Assembly (NCBI GenBank): GCA_000697455.1
Contig: JNET01028825.1
Location: 1-15,440 of the forward strand
Source of the DNA: Basidiobolus heterosporus B8920
Taxonomy: Eukaryota; Basidiobolomycota; Basidiobolomycetes; Basidiobolales; Basidiobolaceae
Length of the DNA stretch: 15,440 nt
Direction: 5' to 3'
The notes under the pieces were generated by a model. The model made no database searches, had not been told where the DNA came from, and saw only the letters and a program-made list of their open reading frames with translations. Numbering within the stretch: position 1 is the stretch's first letter; every line of letters begins with the position of its first letter. Below are positions 1-8,051 of the stretch, one piece after another. The translations under genes and the position numbers were made by a program.

Positions 1-344
1 CTTCCCCAAAATTCACACTTGGGCTTTACTTGGAATATTTTATCAACTTAGATGTACCCAAAATACTTGACTTACTCAAACATGTCCAAATGACCCCAAT
101 CTCTGTGCACATGTTCTTGGGTCCTTCCTTAAGACATTTTAAATATAGCTTTGCGCACCTCTTGTCAAAGTATTACAGTCTAGTTACATTCAATAAATCT
201 ACCAGTGAAAACCACATGTTTTTCTAATTCCCCAAATTACTTCTAATTAACCCCAGAATCCATCTATCTAGCAGACTTCTGGCAGATCTACCTCAAGACA
301 CACACCCCTTTCTTGCTTAATGTTATTTGATTATATCACAAGAT

Positions 345-395
345 GGCTCAATTGGTAGATAAGTGTCTACTCCCATTACTCATGCCCTCATCCCT
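345..395 (+). other. tRNA-like A-box relic, possible SINE head
   Basis: TGGCTCAATTGG followed by TAGA reads like the D-arm and pol III A box of a tRNA (TRGYNNANNNG). The next 40 bases fail to form an anticodon stem, and no good B box (GTTCRANTC) follows. It could be a decayed tRNA, a tRNA-derived SINE head, or chance. Confidence 0.2.
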
Positions 396-715
396 ATTAT
401 ATCTTGTACTTAGTTCCCAGGAACTTGACAGTTTAGCTCATCTACTTACTAAGAATGATTCCACTCTGTATACTACTATTGAATAGCTGCACCATTAGCA
501 AATAACATCTTTGTTTTGATTTATTGAAATAAAGATTTCACCTATTGGTGATTGTCACCCCCTTAACTCTGATATCTGTAGATTTTTAGAACCCACAATT
601 TTTGGCATGGTCTAGAATGGTATTTCAGAGTGACATGACAAGAATTCCTAACAAATGACTTACTCCACATTTGCAAAAAGTGTAGTATTTAAAATGTACA
701 GAGATAGGTATCGAG

Positions 716-776
716 TTTCTATCAGGATTGAACCGGAAATTGAACAAGTGCGTTATCAACTACGTCAGGGTTACGA
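716..776 (-). other. tRNA-like relic with B box, possible SINE or tRNA pseudogene
   Basis: On the minus strand a D-arm-like stretch (GTAGTTGATAACGC) is followed about 17 bases later by CCGGTTCAATCCTG, a near-perfect pol III B box and T-loop. The anticodon arm between them is too short and unpaired, and the acceptor ends do not pair, so this is not a working tRNA. It faces the other tRNA-like stretch near 345. Confidence 0.3.
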
Positions 777-890
777 TTTCTTTTAAGTTGTAGGTAGTTA
801 TGGATTAGATTTATTGTATTAATTCACGTCTTTTTCACGCGAAGATATTAACTATGTTCAGGTCAAAAGAAAGGGAAGAGAAAATATAAT

Positions 891-2192
891 TCATAATTTC
901 TCTATCCCCGCCTTTTCGTGATCATCTTCAGTAGTATCCTTAACATTTCTGGCAACTAGGTATGAAAATGGGAAAGAGACGGTGATCAATACCCAGTTAA
1001 TGATGAGCTGTGTCAAGAAGGGTGTGCTCTTGGCATCAATATCCCAGGAGATAGCCCCACCAGCTGATTGTAGTCCCTTGTAGTAACCAGCATAACGGGC
1101 AAGAACATGAGTGTCGTTTGAAAGACTGCCCATCAACCAGTAAGCATAAGTTTGTAAAACGGCATCTACAAGACCATAGCATAAATACAAAACAAATTTG
1201 CCACCATATGTTGAGCCATCTGTGAAGTCAATATCTTTCGGATGGCTTTCCCGTGTATATTGTAATTGCAAGGCGAGGCCGCCAGCCCAACTGACTGTAG
1301 ATAAAATCGCCACCACACCCAATCCATAGACAGCGCGAGAACGGCGACCAAGTTTGCTATTATCTAACAGTAAGCCCATACCGTATGCACCAAGCATTTG
1401 ACTTGCCCAGTAGAAGGCGCTGTTGAAGGACCGAGTGCGGACGTTAAACAGAACACCATTCACTGCACCAAATTGATATGAGTAGAACCAGTTGGAGGTG
1501 ATGAACATGGGAAGAAGTAAAAGCATATTCTTGTTGGTAAAGAGCTTGAGAATTTCTTTGATTTCAGTACCAACGTTTTCGTATTTGGAGACTTGCACGC
1601 GAGATCCATCGTTGCGTACTACCTTCTCCGGGGGGATTAGTCCGAAGCCTAGGCAAGCACCGATGATCATAAGAACCATTAGCACGTAGTATGTGGCGGT
1701 ACTAACACTACCTCCATCATTGTGGAAGTTAAGACCGAAAGGAATGAATGACCCTAAGACGGCACCCATGTTGAAGATAATCCAGAAGATACCAACAGCT
1801 CGACCTTTCTGATCTTCAGCTGGGTATGACATCATAACAGTACCTTGCGCAGTCCAAAACACACCAGCACCAATACCAAGAATGGCGCTAGCAATGATAA
1901 CAAAAGTGGGTTTCTTAGTGTTGCTATAGTATACGAGTGAGCCGGAATAAAGAGCATATGTAAGGCCTCCAGTAAACATAGTCCAACGACTACCAAGAAT
2001 ATTATGGATAGCACCACCGAAAACTCCAAAGACTGCAAAGCAAGCGTAAAGGGCAACGTTACCATTTTTAGTAGTGTTGTCATCCATTTGGCCGCCAGCA
2101 CCAAGACTGTTAATAACATTATACATTCCTGGACAACAAAAGCATGCAAAGCCCACTAATAGGACTTGCACCATAGGAGTATTGTATCTCAT
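891..2192 (-). CDS. UNC93-like major-facilitator membrane protein (DUF895 type)
   Basis: An intact, intron-free 433-residue polytopic membrane protein. The N-terminal stretch, RYNTPMVQVLLVGFACFCC then PGMYNVINSLGAGGQ, is typical of the fungal UNC93-like/DUF895 branch of the major facilitator superfamily, and these proteins run 430-480 residues, so it looks full length. Hydrophobic segments lie near residues 8-25, 46-65, 70-90, 96-115, 132-152, 167-187, 222-240, 258-276, 287-310, 331-352 and 393-415, roughly eleven by eye. A charged loop at about 188-220 separates the two halves, and the tail from about 416 is acidic and probably cytosolic. The start is the first ATG, preceded by a TATA box 60 bases upstream. 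Family members sit in plasma or internal membranes, and the substrate cannot be read from sequence. It could be an orphan transporter or an ion-channel regulator like nematode UNC-93. Confidence 0.9.
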   Translation of the reverse strand: MRYNTPMVQVLLVGFACFCCPGMYNVINSLGAGGQMDDNTTKNGNVALYACFAVFGVFGGAIHNILGSRWTMFTGGLTYALYSGSLVYYSNTKKPTFVIIASAILGIGAGVFWTAQGTVMMSYPAEDQKGRAVGIFWIIFNMGAVLGSFIPFGLNFHNDGGSVSTATYYVLMVLMIIGACLGFGLIPPEKVVRNDGSRVQVSKYENVGTEIKEILKLFTNKNMLLLLPMFITSNWFYSYQFGAVNGVLFNVRTRSFNSAFYWASQMLGAYGMGLLLDNSKLGRRSRAVYGLGVVAILSTVSWAGGLALQLQYTRESHPKDIDFTDGSTYGGKFVLYLCYGLVDAVLQTYAYWLMGSLSNDTHVLARYAGYYKGLQSAGGAISWDIDAKSTPFLTQLIINWVLITVSFPFSYLVARNVKDTTEDDHEKAGIEKL

Positions 2193-2250
2193 TGCAATGG
2201 GATATGGTTAATCCTTAGAGAAATATACTTGTCTTTAGGTAGTGAGCAGT

Positions 2251-2257
2251 ATTTATA
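2251..2257 (-). promoter_or_regulatory. TATA box of the UNC93-like gene
   Basis: TATAAAT on the minus strand, about 60 bases upstream of the ATG at 2192. The spacing matches the TATA-like sites before most other genes in the window. Confidence 0.5.
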
Positions 2258-2941
2258 GCGAAATGTATGTCGGACAAGCTTTTTACTAACTTGCTTAAAT
2301 TAATTTAGGCCATATCGTACACGAACGTTTACATGATACGAATGCTCGTCAGTACCACTTAACTGGCATTCACTAATGTAAAGTAAAAGCAATTAGACTA
2401 CTTTAGAGACTCGTACGATCTGCCAACCCGCACGCAGTGAAGTTCTCCAATTGGCAGAACACTAAACAGTCACAAATTAGGCCATGTTCAAATGTGTAAC
2501 ATTTGGTGCGCCTATATTTACAACATCAAGTAAAGCTAGGTACTGCTGGAAGTTGATACTAGATCATTATTATTGCTATCGAAATATAAGCTGCCATAGT
2601 GTCACCTAGTAAAAGTTGACAATGCTGATAGTACTTCAATCACTAGTACAAAAATTGGCATCCATCCAAATCGTAGTCATACTGCCTACAAACCTGTGTA
2701 GTATAATGAACAACCTTTGATTGAGATGAGATAATACAATAACATTTATGAATACTTTGGAAGAACTGCAGGTCTGAACAAAACTAGGCCGCTAAATACT
2801 GCAGCTGGGTTACTAGTAAACTTTGCCTAAATTAAGAGTCAATCGCAGGATCTACATAGTAAAAGTCACCAAGAGACTAGACAAAAATCCTTCGACTAGT
2901 ACGGTATACAGAATGTAAATCGCTGTTCAACAAATAAAAAT
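2258..2941. other. Intergenic stretch, nothing recognised
   Basis: AT-rich DNA between the UNC93-like promoter and the tRNA-Thr gene. I see no coding potential, no long repeat and no structured RNA motif. Confidence 0.5.
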
Positions 2942-3013
2942 TGCCTACTGCCAGGATTGAACTGGCGACCTTCAGTTTACGAGACTGACGCGCTACCACT
3001 GCGCTAAGCAGGC
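2942..3013 (-). tRNA. tRNA-Thr, anticodon CGT
   Basis: A 72-base, intron-less cloverleaf. The acceptor GCCTGCT pairs with AGTAGGC (one G-U) and the discriminator is A. The D-arm is GCGC/GCGC. The anticodon stem TCAGT/ACTGA closes the loop CTCGTAA, giving anticodon CGT, which reads ACG (Thr). The T-arm is GCCAG-TTCAATC-CTGGC. A box (TAGCGCAGTGG) and B box (GTTCAATCC) are intact. A run of five T on the minus strand just downstream serves as pol III terminator. CCA is not encoded, as expected for a nuclear gene. G1-C72, C2-G71 and G35-U36 are known threonyl identity elements in yeast. The D-arm and anticodon arm otherwise look like elongator tRNA-Met (see findings). Confidence 0.93.
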
Positions 3014-3535
3014 CCAGATATTTTATTTTCTCTGAAAAACTATTAGTAAGCAGGAATGATTTGCTATGCCTTGTTATTTATCCGTCACTTATCTTACCAA
3101 TAACTCGAAAGATCCAGAACACTAACGGACTCAATATCATTACTTTGGTCTCAAAATTAAACGTAGTCCAGCATCAAGTTAAGCATGCGCTATTCATAGC
3201 CCCAGCCATATTCACTTAGTAGTTACTTCCTAGTCAAAGTTCTCGCATCGTTTCTATTTAAAAAGTCTCTTTCAGAGCTTATTGGTTACCAGACATCCAA
3301 AAGAGGTCCGTACTTCATGTAAAGGTTGCTAGGCCCTGCCTAACACATTTTATGCATTACTTTGTTGTTGGCAACAACGTGAGCTAAATTCACACTTGCT
3401 GAGTTGACAAATAAATACTCGTAATCTTCAGGTTGTGTAAATCATCTAAAATCGTTCCTGATATCTGACAATACTTAAAATCTAGCTCTGGCAACTTGGA
3501 AATTAAAAGGATAGATGTTGGTACCTAAAATTTAA
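3014..3535. other. Spacer between two tRNA genes, nothing recognised
   Basis: No supported reading frame or repeat. It holds the upstream region of tRNA-Thr and the T-rich 3' flank of tRNA-Arg. Confidence 0.5.
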
Positions 3536-3608
3536 CGAGGCGCATGGGACTCGAACCCACAATCCCCAGATCCGAAGTCTGATGCCTTATCCATTAGGCC
3601 AACGCCCC
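3536..3608 (-). tRNA. tRNA-Arg, anticodon TCG
   Basis: A 73-base, intron-less cloverleaf. The acceptor GGGGCGT pairs with GCGCCTC using wobble pairs at 2-71 and 7-66, and the discriminator is G. The D-arm region TGGCCTAATGGATAAGGC is the classic eukaryotic tRNA-Arg form. The anticodon stem TCAGA/TCTGG closes the loop CTTCGGA, giving anticodon TCG, which reads CGA (Arg). The T-arm is GTGGG-TTCGAGT-CCCAT. A box and B box (GGTTCGAGTCC) are canonical. A TTTT run follows on the minus strand as terminator. Confidence 0.95.
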
Positions 3609-5526
3609 ATACGACTATAATTCAGGTAGTTTTTTATGCCAATCTCAACAGCGAGTTTTTATTTTTGCTTGAGCTGCTTGGCCTCCATTTCCTGCAGAAT
3701 ATTTATGATTCATGGTTTCAGATAGATTACACACATAAATATATTAGAAATTCATGGTTATATGTGCTTTAATAGACTACTCAAATGAGGTTGAGTTGAT
3801 ATGAACAGAGGGGAAATTGCATCAACTCGAGCAAACTTGAAATGATAAAATTTAGATTCTGAACAAAAGGATGATGTACAAAACTCGACAGGCAAATGAG
3901 TAGGATGAGCGCGGCTCATATGCAAGATAACATCCAACTCTACTCCAGTGAGGTTGCTTGAAGAAGTATCCATCTTTCTTCTGGAAAGCTGTTATTAGAA
4001 ACTTACTTTGAATGCTATCAAGGCTAACAAGATTTACTTGGTTGAGTTATAATTTGACACCTCTTGTTACTGATTTTTATGCCTTGCTTATCAATTTACA
4101 TATCAGAAGAAGAATGTAGTTTCTAATCTGCCAGAAAAATAGATTTTTGTTTTATGCTGGCTTTCTGCAACTACTTTAGCCCTCAACTTGAGTTCTGTAC
4201 TGGATCATCTCTGGTTCATTTCTCATATAGTTAGGAAAATGGTTAGTTAACTGGCGAATGGCTTTCTAATTAAATATTAAATCAAGATTTGGCCTGTTGG
4301 TCTCTCCAATGTGTAGGAAGTTTGACAAAAGATGACTAATGGGCATTTAAACTCCTACAACATTCTTAAGTAGAGTTTATTTGATCCCAGCCAATATTTT
4401 CATATACATTTTGTCTCGGAAAGCCTATGTATGGGCATGCATTTAACACGGACGATGTAGTATTTATTTGATGGTTTACCCTGACTGGCACAGTAGGCAA
4501 CAAAAGGCACAGTAGGCAACAATCCCATCGAAGGTTATGCTAGAGGTATACAGAAAGTGAAGAAGTACGTTTGATATTGCGCTCAATGTACATCATCACC
4601 TATTTTAATTAGTCTATTCTTGCAATATGAAAAAGGATTGGTGCTATATAAGGGATTCGGTATAGTGAACTGGTATCACTGGATCTAAATAATCACGAAG
4701 ATTAGCTGAGCACTAAAAGAGCACCTCTAAGGCTTTACAGGTACGCCAAGGTATTGTTGTGAATGTAGTTCCCTTAGAAAACCAATAAACCTTCTCTGAT
4801 TTCGAAAATCTGCTTATACTATGGAAACGCTGACAGTATCAGTCATATGTTGCACCAATATGAGTGCACAGATTATAGGCATAGGGGACATTGAGTTGTT
4901 ATGTTTAAAAACTGTTGAATAGCAACATAAAAATAGCCACTTTTTTGCTCATTGCCCAAGTTCCCTCTTTAGTTCTTTCTAACAACTTTGACCACTTTTG
5001 TAATTTTCACGCATGTATCTATATTTGCTCCACATTCTTGGGATAGGATTAACTTCAGGGACATAGTTGGCGCCATGAAGCTCCACAAATAACACTGCTA
5101 AGATTCTATATCTCTACCAATCTCCATATCCAGATCATTTCGTGAATCACCCCGTCCCTTGATTGCTTAGAATCTGAATCACAGTTTCTTGTTACTTTAT
5201 CATCCGATATTGTAATGTGTCAGTCCAGTTATCAGCCTAGTGATATTAATAATCTGCCCTTTATCCTCTATCCCTGATCCCATATCCTTTTTTCCTGATC
5301 TGGTTTGATCTGGCCTCTACCCCAGGTGCCTCCTGATCAATAAGATCGCTTTTCAACTCTTGGCCCTAATTCTCACAATTTCTGAATAGCAAGATAAGGA
5401 ATTTACCTAGTACCATGAACTTTGAAGTATAATTAGAAGATCTCTTAAAAAGCTGATTTCATTCAAGAGCACCAAATGTATGTAAAAATAGCGTTGAAAA
5501 GTCAAGGACGTAGCGTTGTAAGAATG
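3609..5526. other. Long intergenic stretch, no supported gene
   Basis: Nearly 2 kb without a convincing gene. A 71-codon minus-strand frame at 3758-3973 has no recognisable domain and no clean exon partner. A duplicated 17-mer lies at 4487-4522. The rest is AT-rich, with pyrimidine-rich runs around 5100-5350. The right end is the upstream region of the Ser/Thr-rich secreted-protein gene. Confidence 0.5.
4487..4522. repeat. Tandem-like direct repeat of a 17-mer
   Basis: GGCACAGTAGGCAACAA occurs at 4487-4503 and again, identical, at 4506-4522, separated by two A bases. It is short and local, probably from replication slippage, and has no visible link to a gene. Confidence 0.7.
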
Positions 5527-5533
5527 TATAAAG
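5527..5533 (+). promoter_or_regulatory. TATA box of the first Ser/Thr-rich gene
   Basis: TATAAAG lies 46 bases upstream of the ATG at 5573. This supports that ATG as the true start and implies a short 5' leader. Confidence 0.5.
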
Positions 5534-5572
5534 GTAACCGTAGAAGCCTGTGTCCGAGCATTATTCTTCGAT

Positions 5573-6685
5573 ATGTCTTTCACCTTCCAGAAATGTGCCG
5601 TTCTTTTAGCTGTTCTAGCATCTAGCTATGGGCAATCAACAGTGACCGTTGAGTATCCTCTGCAAACCGTATCTTGGCTGGTTGATCAGGAATTGGTTAC
5701 TGAGACCATTCAAGCCCATACAAAAAGGGATACGATTGCTGGCTTTGTAACCACTGACACTATACCAGATGACATCTTCACCGATTCAAATGGTCGTCAG
5801 ACTGTCACCAGAACCGCCTCTGGATACACGCTGACTAGAGGGAATCCTGAAGTGACCATCGTTCAATCCTTGCCGCAGCAAACTATCACTAGGTCACTAT
5901 GGTATTCAACAGCCATTGTGACTTTACCCACAGAAACCGCTACGTACGTGCTTAGTAGTGGCCAGGTTCCTGACTACTACACAGTCACTGGGCCTACCTT
6001 TGGGAATTCCTATCTCTATACGGTCATTGAAAGTTTCAGCAGTCGCCGAAATATTAACACAATTCCTGGTCCGACTATAACCCATACTATTTATGATCGT
6101 GACCCAGTAACTGAAACTGAAAACGGAATCGCAACAACTGTCTACAACAATCCTGTTACCTACATTGAAACATTTGACTCCACTCAGGTTACTCGTTTTA
6201 TCAACCCAACCGTATCGACTAGTATTGGTACAGCTTCTTTAACTTTCACTCCCACAAATTCTATTTCTGTGAGTATATCAACCACGACTGTTACAGTTTT
6301 CCAAAATTCCCCAACTTCTAGCCTTAATGCTTCTGGAAGCGTTAGTGGCATTTCGTCTTCAACTGCAGATACTTCGTCAGGAAGTATTGGTAGTTCTTCA
6401 TCCTCCGAGCTAACTCCTTCAGCGAGCGCTAGTGAATCCTCCTCCTCTCGGGTAACCTCTTCGGGAAGCGTTATCAGCTCTTCCTTTTCTCAGTCAACTC
6501 CTTCAGGAAGCGTCACAGGGGCCTCATCATCTGAGCCAACTCCTTCGGGGAGCGTTAGTGGTATTTCATCCTCAAAGTCAGGTACTTCGGTAAATACTCC
6601 ACCCCCCTCCACTCCTACTAAATGCGTGCACAAGCCGAAAAAGTGTACTCCAAAGTCAAAGCACACTCAAAGTGACTCTTGTTGA
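5573..6685 (+). CDS. Secreted Ser/Thr-rich protein with repeat region (paralogue A)
   Basis: A 370-residue, intron-free protein of a family I do not recognise. Residues 1-20 form a signal peptide (hydrophobic ALLAVLAS-type core ending SSYG|QS). Residues 21-240 are rich in Thr, Val and aromatics with alternating T/V strands, suggesting beta structure. They share blocks with the gene at 8052-9113: VSW..D..LVTETIQAHTKR near 34-53, INTIPGPTIT near 161-170, and YIETFDSTQVTRF near 197-209. Residues about 251-337 are around six imperfect 13-15 residue repeats built on SGSVSGISSS and (T/S)PS, likely heavily O-mannosylated. The tail (349-370) is Lys/Pro-rich with three Cys and no hydrophobic GPI-type end, so the protein is probably secreted or wall-bound non-covalently. 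An AATAAA lies about 42 bases after the stop. Function is unknown; a cell-wall or host-contact mannoprotein-like role is inference. Confidence 0.85.
   Translation: MSFTFQKCAVLLAVLASSYGQSTVTVEYPLQTVSWLVDQELVTETIQAHTKRDTIAGFVTTDTIPDDIFTDSNGRQTVTRTASGYTLTRGNPEVTIVQSLPQQTITRSLWYSTAIVTLPTETATYVLSSGQVPDYYTVTGPTFGNSYLYTVIESFSSRRNINTIPGPTITHTIYDRDPVTETENGIATTVYNNPVTYIETFDSTQVTRFINPTVSTSIGTASLTFTPTNSISVSISTTTVTVFQNSPTSSLNASGSVSGISSSTADTSSGSIGSSSSSELTPSASASESSSSRVTSSGSVISSSFSQSTPSGSVTGASSSEPTPSGSVSGISSSKSGTSVNTPPPSTPTKCVHKPKKCTPKSKHTQSDSC
6323..6590 (+). repeat. Coding minisatellite: Ser-rich 13-15 residue repeats
   Basis: About six degenerate units of roughly 39-45 bases, each beginning near a (G)GAAGCGTTAGTGG-like core that encodes SGSVSG followed by SSS and a TPS/TSS joint. 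It encodes residues about 251-337 of the secreted protein. The sister gene at 8052-9113 carries one such unit (PSGSVSGISSSR). Confidence 0.75.
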
Positions 6686-6994
6686 TTCAAGTTCCACCTA
6701 TTTGCTAGTCAAGATTGAAAAATTGAAATAAATTGGAATTACAGATGAATTATAGATTTTGAGATTGGTGACGATTGGAATATGCACAATTAAATTAGGT
6801 CATAGACTGGTCACAGAAAATGCCAACTATCAATCGCACTTAACAGTAGATTGTTCTTGCAAAACTTGTCAACTTTATTCCGTTACAAGACAGACTTTCT
6901 TAAAGGTTGCACATTATTGACGAAGATGGTATTCTATGTATGTCACTAAGGTATATTCTATTGAGATATCAGATTAATCCTTCCTTTGTCCTCT
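6686..6994. other. Convergent 3' flanks
   Basis: 309 bases between the stop of the plus-strand secreted gene and the stop of the minus-strand CAP gene. Contains AATAAA at 6727-6732. No reading frame of interest. Confidence 0.5.
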
Positions 6995-7617
6995 TTAAGG
7001 GCATACCGGTGCATTGTAGCGGCCTGGAAGGGTTGCAAACCCTTGGGTCCAATAGTATCCTGGCTGAGCCAACGCTCCTCCCATATGAGTGAACCTAGGA
7101 TTAAGGATGTTTCGGCGGTGGGCTGGGCAATAAAATTTGCGTTAATCATGTGTGCAGCCTAACTTTAAACCGAGGTCTTCAGAAATTAGATACGTACGTG
7201 GTGAATTCATCCACACTCGCATCACGATCTCTTCATTGGCTTGTCCGCGTGCAACGTTTTCACCATACTGTGTCCATCTGAGGCCATGCTCATTAATCGC
7301 TTTATCCATAGGTGAGTGATCGTACCTGTCATGGGTCATCCGGTTATACTTGGCTTGCATACGTGAATGACGCTGACACACGTCGTTGAGCTCACTAATA
7401 TTACAACCAAATAAGTAGTTAGTAGCCAGTTCAGCTAATTTTCCCTTATTTCTGTCTATCTCTACTCGTTTACCACCTACCTACTGAGCACCAATGGTTT
7501 GAGTCCTCGGTCAACTCGCTCACGATTTACAATGCAAATTAGTCTCTCTGGAGAAAAAGCACTAGCAGTGATGAAAAGGAAAGCAGCAGAGACAGCAAAA
7601 ATAGATTTGATAAACAT
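6995..7617 (-). CDS. Secreted CAP/SCP (PR-1-like) domain protein, three exons
   Basis: Exons on the minus strand are 7617-7481, 7394-7198 and 7122-6995. Lengths 137+197+128 total 462 bases, giving 153 residues and TAA. Intron 1 (86 bases) has donor GTAGGT, branch TACTAAC and acceptor TTAG. Intron 2 (75 bases) has donor GTACGT and acceptor CCCAG. Residues 1-20 are a signal peptide (MFIKSIFAVSAAFLFITASA). Residues 24-145 form a CAP domain: LICIVNRERV, ELNDVCQRHS, YNRMTHD, GENVARG (CAP3-like), WMNSPPHRRNILNPRF, GGALA and YYWTQGFA. The canonical cavity residues are present: His67, Glu91, Glu100 or Glu101, and His124. Cys28, Cys52 and Cys152 match disulfide positions seen in fungal members. Some fungal CAP proteins bind sterols or fatty acids, and others are virulence-linked. 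Here the role is an extracellular protein of unknown ligand. The open frame beginning at 7381 is only exon 2. A TATA box lies 55 bases upstream of the ATG. Confidence 0.93.
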
Positions 7618-7671
7618 TGAAGTACGTTTAGTACAGTGGTAACTATTCTACAGTGGATGGGCATCCATGTT

Positions 7672-7677
7672 CTTATA
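7672..7677 (-). promoter_or_regulatory. TATA box of the CAP gene
   Basis: TATAAG on the minus strand, 55 bases upstream of the ATG at 7617. It supports the reconstructed signal-peptide start. Confidence 0.45.
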
Positions 7678-8051
7678 AAGTAATTTCCCTCCATTGCCTG
7701 GTTTTCATCCCTCTCTTTCCTTTTACTGATAGAAAGACCCATTCAAGAAATTTCCTCATCCAGCTCCTTACATTACCTACTTAATGCATGTAAAAATCTC
7801 CAACTGTCATTAATGTATTCCTAACTGAAATCACCGACTGTGCATGCCTTATAGGTGCTTCGGTACTAATCGAACAAATACAAAAAGCATTAGGTTTTGT
7901 AAGCAGTTTATTAATTGGTATATATCTCGGTTAAATAGTAGATAGGAGTAAAATCTAATTCGAAGAGATTTTTGAATTTAGCAAACGTATTTTAATTTTA
8001 CTATATTTCATCAACAATATTGGTATTCTTTGGATAATTCAATTGGGCCGA
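7678..8051. other. Intergenic stretch, nothing recognised
   Basis: Between the CAP promoter and the 3' end of the second Ser/Thr-rich gene. A minus-strand AATAAA (TTTATT at 7907-7912) could be the poly(A) signal of that gene, about 140 bases after its stop. No coding signal. Confidence 0.45.

Larger units (their letters stand above)
1..890. other. Non-coding left end
   Basis: No reading frame here looks like a protein. The longest, at 30-227 on the plus strand, has no recognisable domain, signal peptide or plausible exon partner. The stretch is AT-rich and contains two tRNA-like relics, listed separately at about 345 (+) and 716-776 (-). The last bases before 891 are the 3' flank of the minus-strand UNC93-like gene. 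Confidence 0.6.

Noticed and set aside
30-227. 65-codon plus frame at the left end
   Set aside because: No domain, no homology I can recognise, and composition like the surrounding non-coding DNA.
1832-2149. Long frames antisense to or overlapping UNC93-like, SQOR and paralogue B
   Set aside because: They overlap strongly supported genes in other frames and have no independent domain or signal.
4650-4705. tRNA-like TATAGTGAACTGGTATCAC with a nearby TATA sequence
   Set aside because: No B box, no anticodon stem and no acceptor pairing follow.
7028-7044. Perfect hairpin AAGGGTT-GCA-AACCCTT as terminator or RNA element
   Set aside because: It lies inside CAP exon 3 and encodes part of QGFATLP. 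A coincidence of codons is the simpler reading.
6907-7149. Small frames on both strands over CAP exon 3
   Set aside because: The region is explained by the spliced CAP gene in a different frame.
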